Of a DNA stretch of 10,507 nucleotides, positions 1 through 5,443 are shown piece by piece. Position 1 is the first letter of the stretch. The number at the start of each line of letters is the position of its first letter. The stretch is taken from positions 1 through 10,507 of the forward strand of contig CAZFWV010000243.1 of the NCBI GenBank assembly GCA_964522605.1. Direction: 5' to 3'. Origin of the DNA: CAVZLD01 sp964522605 (GTDB lineage Bacteria; Planctomycetota; Planctomycetia; Pirellulales; Pirellulaceae). The notes under the pieces are model-generated. The model was given only the letters and a program-made list of their open reading frames with translations, did no database searches and had not been told where the DNA came from. The position numbers and the translations under genes were made by a program.

Positions 1-34
1 CCTGGCCGTGACCCAGAAATCGTCGGGAGAGACA

Positions 35-122
35 GGGGGAGCCGAAGCCTCGGTCTGCCGAGCCGCTGCAACCGCAGATGTTGATAGGACTTTCAGCTCG
101 GCAGGAGCTTCGCCCTCCCGAG
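35..122. repeat. Palindromic REP-like element
   Basis: The perfect 9-bp inverted repeat CTGCCGAGC (55-63) / GCTCGGCAG (96-104) is extended outward by an imperfect match between GGGGAGCCGAAG (about 36-47) and the complement of CTTCGCCCTCCC (108-119). A transcript could fold into a long interrupted hairpin with a loop of about 32 nt. The right half (GCTCGGCAGGAGCTTCGCCC) is a phrase I associate with planctomycete intergenic repeats; that recollection cannot be checked here. No reading frame across it looks like a gene: frames are short and Arg/Ser-rich, as expected from G+C-rich repeats. Confidence 0.5.
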
Positions 123-189
123 TGGCGGGTCTCGCGATGCGCTCTAGTGCCTTGTCACAGCTAAGAACTCGGGTTACGTACCCCAATCC

Positions 190-222
190 TAAGGAACGGC
201 TCAGTGTTAAGGTACGGCTCAG
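190..222. repeat. Tandem duplication, 18-bp period
   Basis: TAAGGAACGGCTCAG (190-204) is repeated as TAAGGTACGGCTCAG (208-222), 15 bp with one mismatch, separated by TGT. It lies inside the 144-387 element. Confidence 0.55.
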
Positions 223-232
223 AAACAGCATC

Positions 233-330
233 CTCGTTTAGCCGCGCGTCTCCCTCGTTTAACCGCGCGGGCATCGCCCCGCGCGTAGCGAGGAACCTCC
301 CGCGGCCCGCTGGGCACGCGGTTAAACGAG
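233..330. repeat. Cluster of three CTCGTTTAAC-box palindromic repeats
   Basis: CTCGTTTAGCCGCGCG (233-248) and CTCGTTTAACCGCGCGG (254-270) run forward, and the related CACGCGGTTAAACGAG (315-330) runs in reverse, so the boxes face outward around a G+C-rich core. Inside, CGCGCGGG (264-271) and CCCGCGCG (278-285) form a perfect 8-bp stem with a 6-nt loop. On the minus strand these hairpins sit just beyond the flavoprotein stop codon and could end or protect its mRNA. The same TCGTTTAAC box recurs at 7242-7351. Confidence 0.65.
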
Positions 331-383
331 AGGACCGAGGTGCCGAAGTGATTTCTGAGTCATCCCTAAGCTGTGACACGGCA

Positions 384-1853
384 CTAGCCGTTGACCAGCG
401 CCGTCGAGGGCTGGCTCGTTTGGACTCCGGACATCAATCGCAAGACGACGTCCCGTGCCGAGTAATGGTCAGCGTCTGCATGGGGCAGGAATTGCGCGAT
501 TGCCACAACGTCGTCACCACAAGTCACCAACGGCAATTCCCACTCGCCGTCGCGCCGTCGCTGTGCCAGATCGATGTTTGCCATCAGGCCGTTGCAGAGA
601 CACTTGCGTCCCGCAGCATCCTCTGGATCCCCTCCCTTGCGAACAAACGCCTCGACATCCTCCGCTGGACATCGCCAGACCAGCGAGCCGTCTGCCTGTC
701 GAAACGCTTGTCGCAGATAACCGAGATCACAGACGCGTTCCCGTTCTTGATACGTCGACAATTCCGAAAGCGTGTTGTCGAGGCTCAGGACCTTAAACGG
801 AAACCCGGTCGGTGAAGCAACGGGATCGGTAAACACCTGCAGGTTCTGCTGCTTCACACGCCGGATTACTTCCCGCTTAATCTCGGGGTGTAAGCCTGAC
901 TCATCACAGAAGGCAAATGCGGTTCCGACCTGAACGCCGGCGGCTCCCGCCTGCAGCGCCCGCAGGACTTGCTCCGGGGAACCGTAGGAACCGGCTAACC
1001 AGAAGGGCAGTTGCAGCGCTTTCATCGCCTCCAAGTCAACAACATCGCGACGCCCGTAGACCGGTTCGCCGCGTGAATTGAGCTGCAACGGTCCGCGAGG
1101 CGGTGCATTATGGCCACCCGCCGTCGGTCCTTCGACGATGAACCCATCCACCTGCCCGTTCGCCTTGCGGGCCAGCATGGTGGCGAGCGTAGCGGAGGAG
1201 ACGATCGGCAGAAAACGCGGTCGCTCCAACCACGGCGGGTCCTGTTCGAATATTTCCCGCGGATCGAGTCGCTGAAGAACCTGGTCTTCCCGGCCATCTC
1301 CCGTAACCGTCACCGGAAGCTCGGCCGCTTTCCCTTCCGCAAACTCATCCAGGACGCCTGGGATGTGTCGAGGAATTCCGGCTCCCATCAACACGTAGTC
1401 CACCTTGGCCAGCATGGCACCCAGAATGGCGGGGAGGATGGGAAGCTGAATCTTCTCCAAATAGTTGACGCCGATTAGTCCGCGGTGATCTTCCTTGGCC
1501 AGGTAAACCTCCACGAAATTGCCAACCAAAATCAGCTCGATTTGGTCCCGCGTCAGGGGCAGCGAAGCCATGGGCATGCTGCGATAGGGCGCGTCCGCGG
1601 CTTTGCCCCCCGGAATGTAGTAGCGAGACAGAACGCGCTGCGCGATCTTCGGAAACGGAAAATCATCCAGCGCTCGTTGAATATGGTCGCCCGGGTCGCC
1701 GTCCTGCAGCCGCCGGGCAAGAATTGCGTCAAGGGCCGTGCCCGAGACGACGCCCAATTGGCCCAACTGGGAGACCGTGCGAGCCAGCCGCCAGTCCGAG
1801 ACACCAACGCCCATACCACCCTGAATTACTACTGGAAATGCACAACTGTCCAT
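384..1853 (-). CDS. Nitronate monooxygenase / 2-nitropropane dioxygenase-family flavoprotein
   Basis: The 489-residue protein belongs by motif to the FMN-dependent NPD family (nitronate monooxygenases, FabK-type enoyl reductases, PfaD-like proteins), which share a TIM barrel. Visible marks are the N-terminal Gly-rich segment QGGMGVGVS (11-19), GGHNAP (246-251) with the family His248, FWLAGSYG (284-291) and the phosphate-binding GVQVGTAFAF (306-315). Family chemistry is FMN-dependent oxidation of alkyl nitronates, but the substrate here cannot be read from sequence. At 489 residues it is longer than typical nitronate monooxygenases (about 320-380); the excess is an insert around residues 50-130 and a C-terminal extension (about 360-489) with Cys375, Cys395, Cys418, Cys420 and Cys445. 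I chose the ATG at 1853 because GAGGAAG (1867-1861) lies 7 nt upstream; an in-frame ATG at 1904 would add 17 basic residues without family likeness. No signal peptide is seen, so probably cytoplasmic. The stop codon lies inside a terminal repeat. Confidence 0.85.
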   Translation of the reverse strand: MDSCAFPVVIQGGMGVGVSDWRLARTVSQLGQLGVVSGTALDAILARRLQDGDPGDHIQRALDDFPFPKIAQRVLSRYYIPGGKAADAPYRSMPMASLPLTRDQIELILVGNFVEVYLAKEDHRGLIGVNYLEKIQLPILPAILGAMLAKVDYVLMGAGIPRHIPGVLDEFAEGKAAELPVTVTGDGREDQVLQRLDPREIFEQDPPWLERPRFLPIVSSATLATMLARKANGQVDGFIVEGPTAGGHNAPPRGPLQLNSRGEPVYGRRDVVDLEAMKALQLPFWLAGSYGSPEQVLRALQAGAAGVQVGTAFAFCDESGLHPEIKREVIRRVKQQNLQVFTDPVASPTGFPFKVLSLDNTLSELSTYQERERVCDLGYLRQAFRQADGSLVWRCPAEDVEAFVRKGGDPEDAAGRKCLCNGLMANIDLAQRRRDGEWELPLVTCGDDVVAIAQFLPHADADHYSARDVVLRLMSGVQTSQPSTALVNG

Positions 1854-1952
1854 GTTCCTGCTTCCTCGCGCGCCTCGACGTCGTGACCCCTCACCGCCGC
1901 GCAATTCGCGCAGTAACAGTCTATCCGTTTGCCGCCCTCCCGGGGGACCCAG

Positions 1953-1971
1953 TTGAGTAATAATTGAGTAA
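1953..1971. repeat. Two TTGAGTAA direct repeats, 11-bp spacing
   Basis: TTGAGTAA occurs at 1953-1960 and 1964-1971, one helical turn apart, in the A+T-richest patch of the spacer about 100 bp upstream of the flavoprotein start. On the gene's strand it reads TTACTCAA twice. Same-face direct repeats are typical of regulator sites, but no promoter could be placed beside them. Function is inferred only from position and spacing. Confidence 0.35.
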
Positions 1972-2046
1972 AACCACGCCTGCGGCTCCCGACGGACTCG
2001 GAGTGCAAACCTAGAGGAACAGGCAGCTCAGGCAGTTCGAGATGAT

Positions 2047-2106
2047 TGGGCGCTTTGTGGGCGGATCGCCCATCGAGACGCGCCGACAGCTCAGGAACCG
2101 TCGGCG
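2047..2106 (-). terminator. Possible hairpin terminator region after the two-component operon
   Basis: Beyond the regulator stop codon (2124) the minus-strand transcript meets two perfect inverted repeats: CGCCGAC (2081-2087) / GTCGGCG (2100-2106), 7-bp arms with a 12-nt loop, and TGGGCG (2058-2063) / CGCCCA (2067-2072), 6-bp arms with a 3-nt loop. Neither is followed by a U tract, so this is not a canonical intrinsic terminator. It may protect the 3' end or mark a factor-dependent stop. Confidence 0.3.
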
Positions 2107-2123
2107 GCCCCTTGGATTCGCCA

Positions 2124-3491
2124 TCAGCTCGCGTCGTCCATGCCGTACTGCTTCAGCTTGCGATAGAGCGTCTTGCGGTCGAGCCCCAGGATGCGGGCCG
2201 CTTGCGTCCGGTTTCCACCGGTTGCTTCCATCACATGCAGGATGTACTGCCGCTGGACGTCATCGAGCGGAACGAAATCCAGGGGATCCTGACCAGAGAT
2301 GACGAACTGCGACCCCTGATGCTCGCGGATTTTCTGGGGGAGGTCGGCAACCGTGATCTTCTCGAATTGGGTCAGCGCCACCGCACGCTCGATGACATTC
2401 CGCAATTCACGGATGTTCCCGGGCCAGTTGTAGCTAAGCAAGCGTTCGGCCGCTGGCTCGGCGATGCCCTTCACCGCCTTGTCGGACTGAGCGGCGAATT
2501 TCTGGAGGAAGTGTTGGGACAGCAGCAGGACGTCCGTCCCCCGCGCCCTCAGTGGGGGCAGTTCGAGTTGAATCACATTGATCCGGTAGAAGAGATCGGC
2601 GCGAAACCGCTTTTCTTCCACGGCGGATTCGAGGTCTCGATTGGTGGCCGAGAGGACGCGCACGTCGAAATCGACCTCCCGATCGCTTCCGACCGGACGT
2701 ACGCGGCGTTCTTCTAACGCACGAAGCAACTTGGCCTGCATCGTCATGGGCAGTTCACCGACTTCGTCCAGCAGCAGAGTTCCACCGGCGGCCTGCAGAA
2801 ACAGGCCCTTTCGCTCAGATCGCGCGTCCGTGAATGCGCCCTTTGCGTGGCCGAAGAGCTCACTTTCCAGCAGCGTCTCGGGCAGCGCCGCGCAATTAAT
2901 CGCCACGAAGGGGCCGTCCGACCGTCGACTGCGTCGATGAATACAGCGGGCAACCAGTTCTTTACCGGTTCCGCTTTCCCCGGAAATCAGGACAGACGAG
3001 TCGGTGTCAGCCAGACGAGCGAGTTGGCCGTACAATTCCTGCATGGCCACGCTATCGCCGATCAGTTCATCGAAACGACCGTTTCGTTCGGCGGTTTCGC
3101 TCAACCGCTGGATCTGCTGCTGCAACCGGCGATGCCGCACGGCACGCTGCAGGGCGATCGCCAACAGGTCCATCTCGATCGGTTTGGTCACAAAGTCGTA
3201 GGCGCCGGCGCGAATTGCCGCGATGGCAGTATCCAGGCTGCCAAAGGCGGTCATGACGATGACGGGGATCTCGGGCCGACTGGCGACAATTTGTTGGCAC
3301 AGTTCAATTCCGCTCGTCCCCGGCATGCGGACATCCGTCAGCACGACGTCGAAATCCTGGCCCTGGATGGCCCGGTAGGCTTCGGCGGGTGCAGTATGCC
3401 ATTGAACGGAAAACCCTCTGAGTCGCAGATCGGTTTCCAGCAATTCGCACATGCTGCGTTCATCGTCGACGATTAGAATCGTTCCGCTCAC
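2124..3491 (-). CDS. Sigma-54-dependent NtrC-family response regulator
   Basis: A 455-residue, three-domain activator. The receiver domain (about 4-118) has acidic pocket residues Asp9 and Asp10, phospho-acceptor Asp53 in LTDVRMP, Thr81 and Lys103. The AAA+ sigma-54 interaction domain (about 140-375) shows Walker A GESGTGKE (171-178), the sigma-54 contact loop GAFTDA (218-223, Asp where GAFTGA has Gly), Walker B LLLDE (239-243) and the arginine-finger region FRADLFYRINV. The C-terminus is a Fis-type helix-turn-helix (NRTQAARILGLDRKTLYRKL). All parts are intact, so it should hydrolyse ATP to open sigma-54 promoters when phosphorylated. The start is a GTG whose bases overlap the kinase stop (GTGA, 3491-3488), with AGGAG at 3504-3500, 8 nt upstream; the ATG at 3527 is an upstream alternative lacking this fit. 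Translationally coupled to the kinase, its likely partner. Resembles ZraR/AtoC/NtrC architecture, but the exact orthologue is not assignable. Confidence 0.95.
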   Translation of the reverse strand: MSGTILIVDDERSMCELLETDLRLRGFSVQWHTAPAEAYRAIQGQDFDVVLTDVRMPGTSGIELCQQIVASRPEIPVIVMTAFGSLDTAIAAIRAGAYDFVTKPIEMDLLAIALQRAVRHRRLQQQIQRLSETAERNGRFDELIGDSVAMQELYGQLARLADTDSSVLISGESGTGKELVARCIHRRSRRSDGPFVAINCAALPETLLESELFGHAKGAFTDARSERKGLFLQAAGGTLLLDEVGELPMTMQAKLLRALEERRVRPVGSDREVDFDVRVLSATNRDLESAVEEKRFRADLFYRINVIQLELPPLRARGTDVLLLSQHFLQKFAAQSDKAVKGIAEPAAERLLSYNWPGNIRELRNVIERAVALTQFEKITVADLPQKIREHQGSQFVISGQDPLDFVPLDDVQRQYILHVMEATGGNRTQAARILGLDRKTLYRKLKQYGMDDAS

Positions 3492-4960
3492 GAGGTGGAC
3501 TCCTGCGGCAAGAATACCGTAAAACAACTGCCCTGGCCCTGCTTGCTGGTGACCTCGATCCAGCCTCCGTGTTCCTCGACGATCCCGTAGGCGATCGACA
3601 GTCCCAGGCCGGTTCCTTCTCCGACCTCCTTCGTCGTAAAGAACGGCTCAAAGATCTGCTCCAGGTGTTCCTCGGCGATCCCCGCACCCTGGTCGCGGAT
3701 TGCCACCGTCGCGAAGTCCTGGAGTTGCCGCTCGGCCGTATCCGGGAGAGAGCGACGCTGCTGACGGAGCTGGACCGCGATCTGTCCTCCGTTCGACATG
3801 GACTGAATCGCGTTCATCAACAAGTTCGTGAGGACCTGTTGGATTTGCGCGGCGTCCACACGCGCCAGGATCGGTTCGTCGGGAGCATTCCACTGCAGCT
3901 CAATCTCTCGTTTATCCGCCAAGGGTTCAATCAGCGAGACGGTCCGTTCAACGAGGTCTTGCAGACGCACCGGGGTCCGCTGCGGTGTACGACGCCGCGC
4001 AAAATCCATCAGTTGCCGCACGATTTCCGTGATTCGATCGGCTTCCGTCTTGATCGCAGAGGCGCTGGAAATGACCTCCTCCGCGGAGAGTTTTCCGCTG
4101 GCGATCAGGGAGGCCCTCCCCGAGACCACGTTCAACGGTGTGCCGAGTTCGTGGGCCAATCCGGCGGCCAATCGGCCCACCGTCTTGAGTCGATCGGCGT
4201 GGCGCAGTTGTTCCAGGGTGGCGAGTCGGCCCGCCGCTTCTTCGCGAATGGTTTCCTGCTGCTGCGTGAGTTGATCGCACATCTCATTGAGGGCACCCGC
4301 CAACTCACTCAGTTCGTCGTGACCTTGAACGGGAAGCGGTTGCGTGAAGTCGCCCCGGCCGATTCGTCGCGTCTTTTCCATCAATTGATTCAAGGGACGA
4401 GCGACCCAGCGCAGACCCGCCAGGTAGACCATGCCCAGGGACACAAGTCCGATGCCGGCAATCGCGGCCAGACCGCTGAAGACCAGGTCGCGTGTCTGTC
4501 GATCCAGGGTTTCCAGCGAGCGCGTGAATTCCAGTCCGCCAGGTCCCTCCTTGCCAACAGCAATCGGACAGTACGTGTGTAACTGTCGCGTGCCCCCCTT
4601 GTTCTGCGATGTGACGGAGATGATTTGTCCCGAAATCACCGCTGACCAGTCGTCGGTATTGGCGTGGGGCCGCAGCGGGGGCGGTACGTTCTGTTGGAAC
4701 CAGACCCAACGGACCTCGACGCTCTCGGCACGGTGTTCCGACTGAATCTGTTCCATCACGCGCAGGAGACCGGAAAGCCCTTCGCGACGCCAGGCCGTCA
4801 CCAGTTGTTCGCGGGTGGCAGTCGCTGTTCGTTGCGCAATCTGCTGCTGGTGTCGTTCAAATCGGTCGAACGAACGCCGGACGGTGATATAGCTGGCGAC
4901 TCCCGTCATCAAGAGCACGGCAAGAAAGAAGACCAACATCAATTTGGCGGCGAGTTTCAT
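3488..4960 (-). CDS. Membrane sensor histidine kinase (NtrB/ZraS-like)
   Basis: The 490-residue protein has a first membrane helix (about 7-27), an extracytoplasmic sensor region of about 130 residues (29-158) without a domain I recognise, a second helix (about 160-182), a HAMP linker (about 184-236), a HisKA dimerisation domain with phospho-acceptor His270 in LAHELGTPLN, and a HATPase_c domain with N-box Asn383 (NLLMNAIQS), DQGAGI (423-428), the F-box EPFFTTK (438-444) and GTGLGLS (449-455). It should autophosphorylate and pass phosphate to the NtrC-type regulator encoded 4 bp overlapping downstream. The ATG at 4960 is chosen because AGGAGAGGG lies just upstream (4973-4965) and the protein then begins directly with the membrane helix; the in-frame ATG at 5083 would add 41 unrelated residues. 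First gene of a two-gene operon, divergent from the HtrA gene, with a sigma-54-like promoter at 5256-5271. The stimulus is unknown; the context suggests envelope stress. Confidence 0.93.
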   Translation of the reverse strand: MKLAAKLMLVFFLAVLLMTGVASYITVRRSFDRFERHQQQIAQRTATATREQLVTAWRREGLSGLLRVMEQIQSEHRAESVEVRWVWFQQNVPPPLRPHANTDDWSAVISGQIISVTSQNKGGTRQLHTYCPIAVGKEGPGGLEFTRSLETLDRQTRDLVFSGLAAIAGIGLVSLGMVYLAGLRWVARPLNQLMEKTRRIGRGDFTQPLPVQGHDELSELAGALNEMCDQLTQQQETIREEAAGRLATLEQLRHADRLKTVGRLAAGLAHELGTPLNVVSGRASLIASGKLSAEEVISSASAIKTEADRITEIVRQLMDFARRRTPQRTPVRLQDLVERTVSLIEPLADKREIELQWNAPDEPILARVDAAQIQQVLTNLLMNAIQSMSNGGQIAVQLRQQRRSLPDTAERQLQDFATVAIRDQGAGIAEEHLEQIFEPFFTTKEVGEGTGLGLSIAYGIVEEHGGWIEVTSKQGQGSCFTVFLPQESTS

Positions 4961-5118
4961 TCGTCCCTCTCCTGCACTGCTAACGCTGAAAATGTTGTTC
5001 TCTCGGCGAGAGATCGAGCGACCAACGGGCTCGACCCCTACCCGGGTGCGGTAGCACCGCGTTGGGTTCCGGCCCTGCCGCACTGCGGCGCGAGCTGCAG
5101 TCGCGACGGTCTTCGGCC

Positions 5119-5133
5119 ACTTGTCTCACAAGT
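5119..5133. promoter_or_regulatory. Inverted repeat, candidate activator site
   Basis: ACTTGT-CTC-ACAAGT is a perfect 6-3-6 inverted repeat in the divergent spacer, about 265 bp upstream of the predicted HtrA transcription start. Dyads of this size suit a Fis-type dimer such as the adjacent NtrC-family regulator, and sigma-54 activators can act from a distance. The assignment is inference; the site is not duplicated elsewhere in the spacer. Confidence 0.3.
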
Positions 5134-5163
5134 CTCGGGTTATGCGAATGCCCGGATTGGACC

Positions 5164-5196
5164 GGGGATTTTTGCCCCAGCGGGGCGTTTTTCCCC
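5164..5196 (+). terminator. Terminator-like hairpin in the divergent spacer
   Basis: GCCCC (5174-5178) AGC GGGGC (5182-5186) followed by G and five T residues (5188-5192) resembles a short intrinsic terminator on the plus strand, framed by GGGGA / TCCCC outer arms. There is no plus-strand gene upstream that it would obviously terminate; it could block leftover or antisense transcription from entering the protease gene. The stem is only 5 bp, so confidence is low. Confidence 0.25.
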
Positions 5197-5255
5197 ATCA
5201 GAAGCCCTCGTGTCAGGGGATCCGCGTGGGCGTTCTGCCTGCGGAGGACGTCTAA

Positions 5256-5271
5256 GGCAATTGTAATGCCA
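5256..5271 (-). promoter_or_regulatory. Sigma-54 promoter candidate for the two-component operon
   Basis: The minus strand reads TGGCATTACAATTGCC from 5271 to 5256. Against the sigma-54 consensus TGGCACG-N4-TTGCW it matches TGGCA and TTGC completely, with the obligatory GG and GC dinucleotides exactly 10 bp apart; mismatches are at positions 6, 7 and 16. The predicted start is near 5245. It points into the operon that encodes a sigma-54 activator, so positive autoregulation is likely. Confidence 0.6.
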
Positions 5272-5365
5272 CTGCGGCGAGAGATTGAATTCATCGCACA
5301 GAATACGGGACGCTTGCGGAAATCGGCTCGGGCTGCCGTTGCCATTGTGCCGGATCCCATCACTT

Positions 5366-5381
5366 CGGCACGCTGCATGCA
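5366..5381 (+). promoter_or_regulatory. Sigma-54 promoter candidate for the HtrA gene
   Basis: CGGCACGCTGCATGCA matches the consensus TGGCACG-N4-TTGCW at every defined base except positions 1 (C for T) and 12 (A for T), with GG and GC exactly 10 bp apart. The predicted start is near 5392, giving a 5' untranslated region of about 52 nt before the ATG at 5444. The neighbouring divergent operon encodes a sigma-54 activator, which strengthens the call. Confidence 0.6.
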
Positions 5382-5411
5382 TAAGGTCGTCGAGTGCGTT
5401 GAAAAACATTC

Positions 5412-5426
5412 TTCGACTTGGTCGAA
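5412..5426. promoter_or_regulatory. Inverted repeat in the HtrA 5' untranslated region
   Basis: TTCGAC-TTG-GTCGAA is a perfect 6-3-6 inverted repeat located between the predicted transcription start and the Shine-Dalgarno sequence (AAGGAG, 5431-5436). In RNA it forms a tight hairpin ending 4 nt before the ribosome binding site; in DNA it could be an operator or an upstream site for the leftward promoter. Function is inferred. Confidence 0.35.
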
Positions 5427-5443
5427 CCACAAGGAGCAGAAAA

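Larger units (their letters stand above)
144..387. repeat. MITE-like 244-bp element with 19-bp terminal inverted repeats
   Basis: Left end 144-162 reads CTAGTGCCTTGTCACAGCT. The right end 369-387 is its reverse complement with one mismatch at the ninth base. Between the ends lie a tandem pair TAAGGWACGGCTCAG (190-204, 208-222), an inverted CTCAGAAA pair (about 219-226 and 351-358), and three TCGTTTAAC-type boxes. No transposase is encoded, so if mobile it would be non-autonomous. The right terminal repeat contains the TAG stop codon (386-384 on minus) of the flavoprotein gene, so the element abuts or trims that gene's 3' end. I see no obvious target-site duplication. It may equally be a static BIME-like mosaic rather than a transposable unit. 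Confidence 0.5.
4961..5245 (-). other. Long structured leader upstream of the kinase gene (predicted)
   Basis: If the sigma-54-like promoter at 5256-5271 is used, transcription starts near 5245 and leaves a leader of roughly 285 nt before the kinase ATG. It holds several inverted repeats: TCTCTCG-G-CGAGAGA (4999-5013), GGTGC-GGTA-GCACC (5045-5058), ACTTGT-CTC-ACAAGT (5119-5133), and GCCCC-AGC-GGGGC (5174-5186) nested within GGGGA (5164-5168) / TCCCC (5192-5196). No coding frame here is convincing and no known riboswitch is recognised. A second, nearer promoter cannot be excluded. Confidence 0.35.

Noticed and set aside
204..815. Plus-strand frame of 203 codons at the left end
   Set aside because: It begins inside palindromic repeats and runs antisense through the flavoprotein gene; the Arg/Ser-rich start is a repeat artefact.
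2021..2036. CAGGCAG-CT-CAGGCAG direct repeat in the spacer before the flavoprotein gene
   Set aside because: Very short, low-complexity and G+C-rich; no positional relation to a promoter could be shown.
3569..4582. Long plus-strand reading frame (337 codons) opposite the kinase gene
   Set aside because: It is antisense to a gene with all kinase motifs intact, has no ribosome binding site or recognisable domain, and is a usual by-product of G+C-rich third codon positions.
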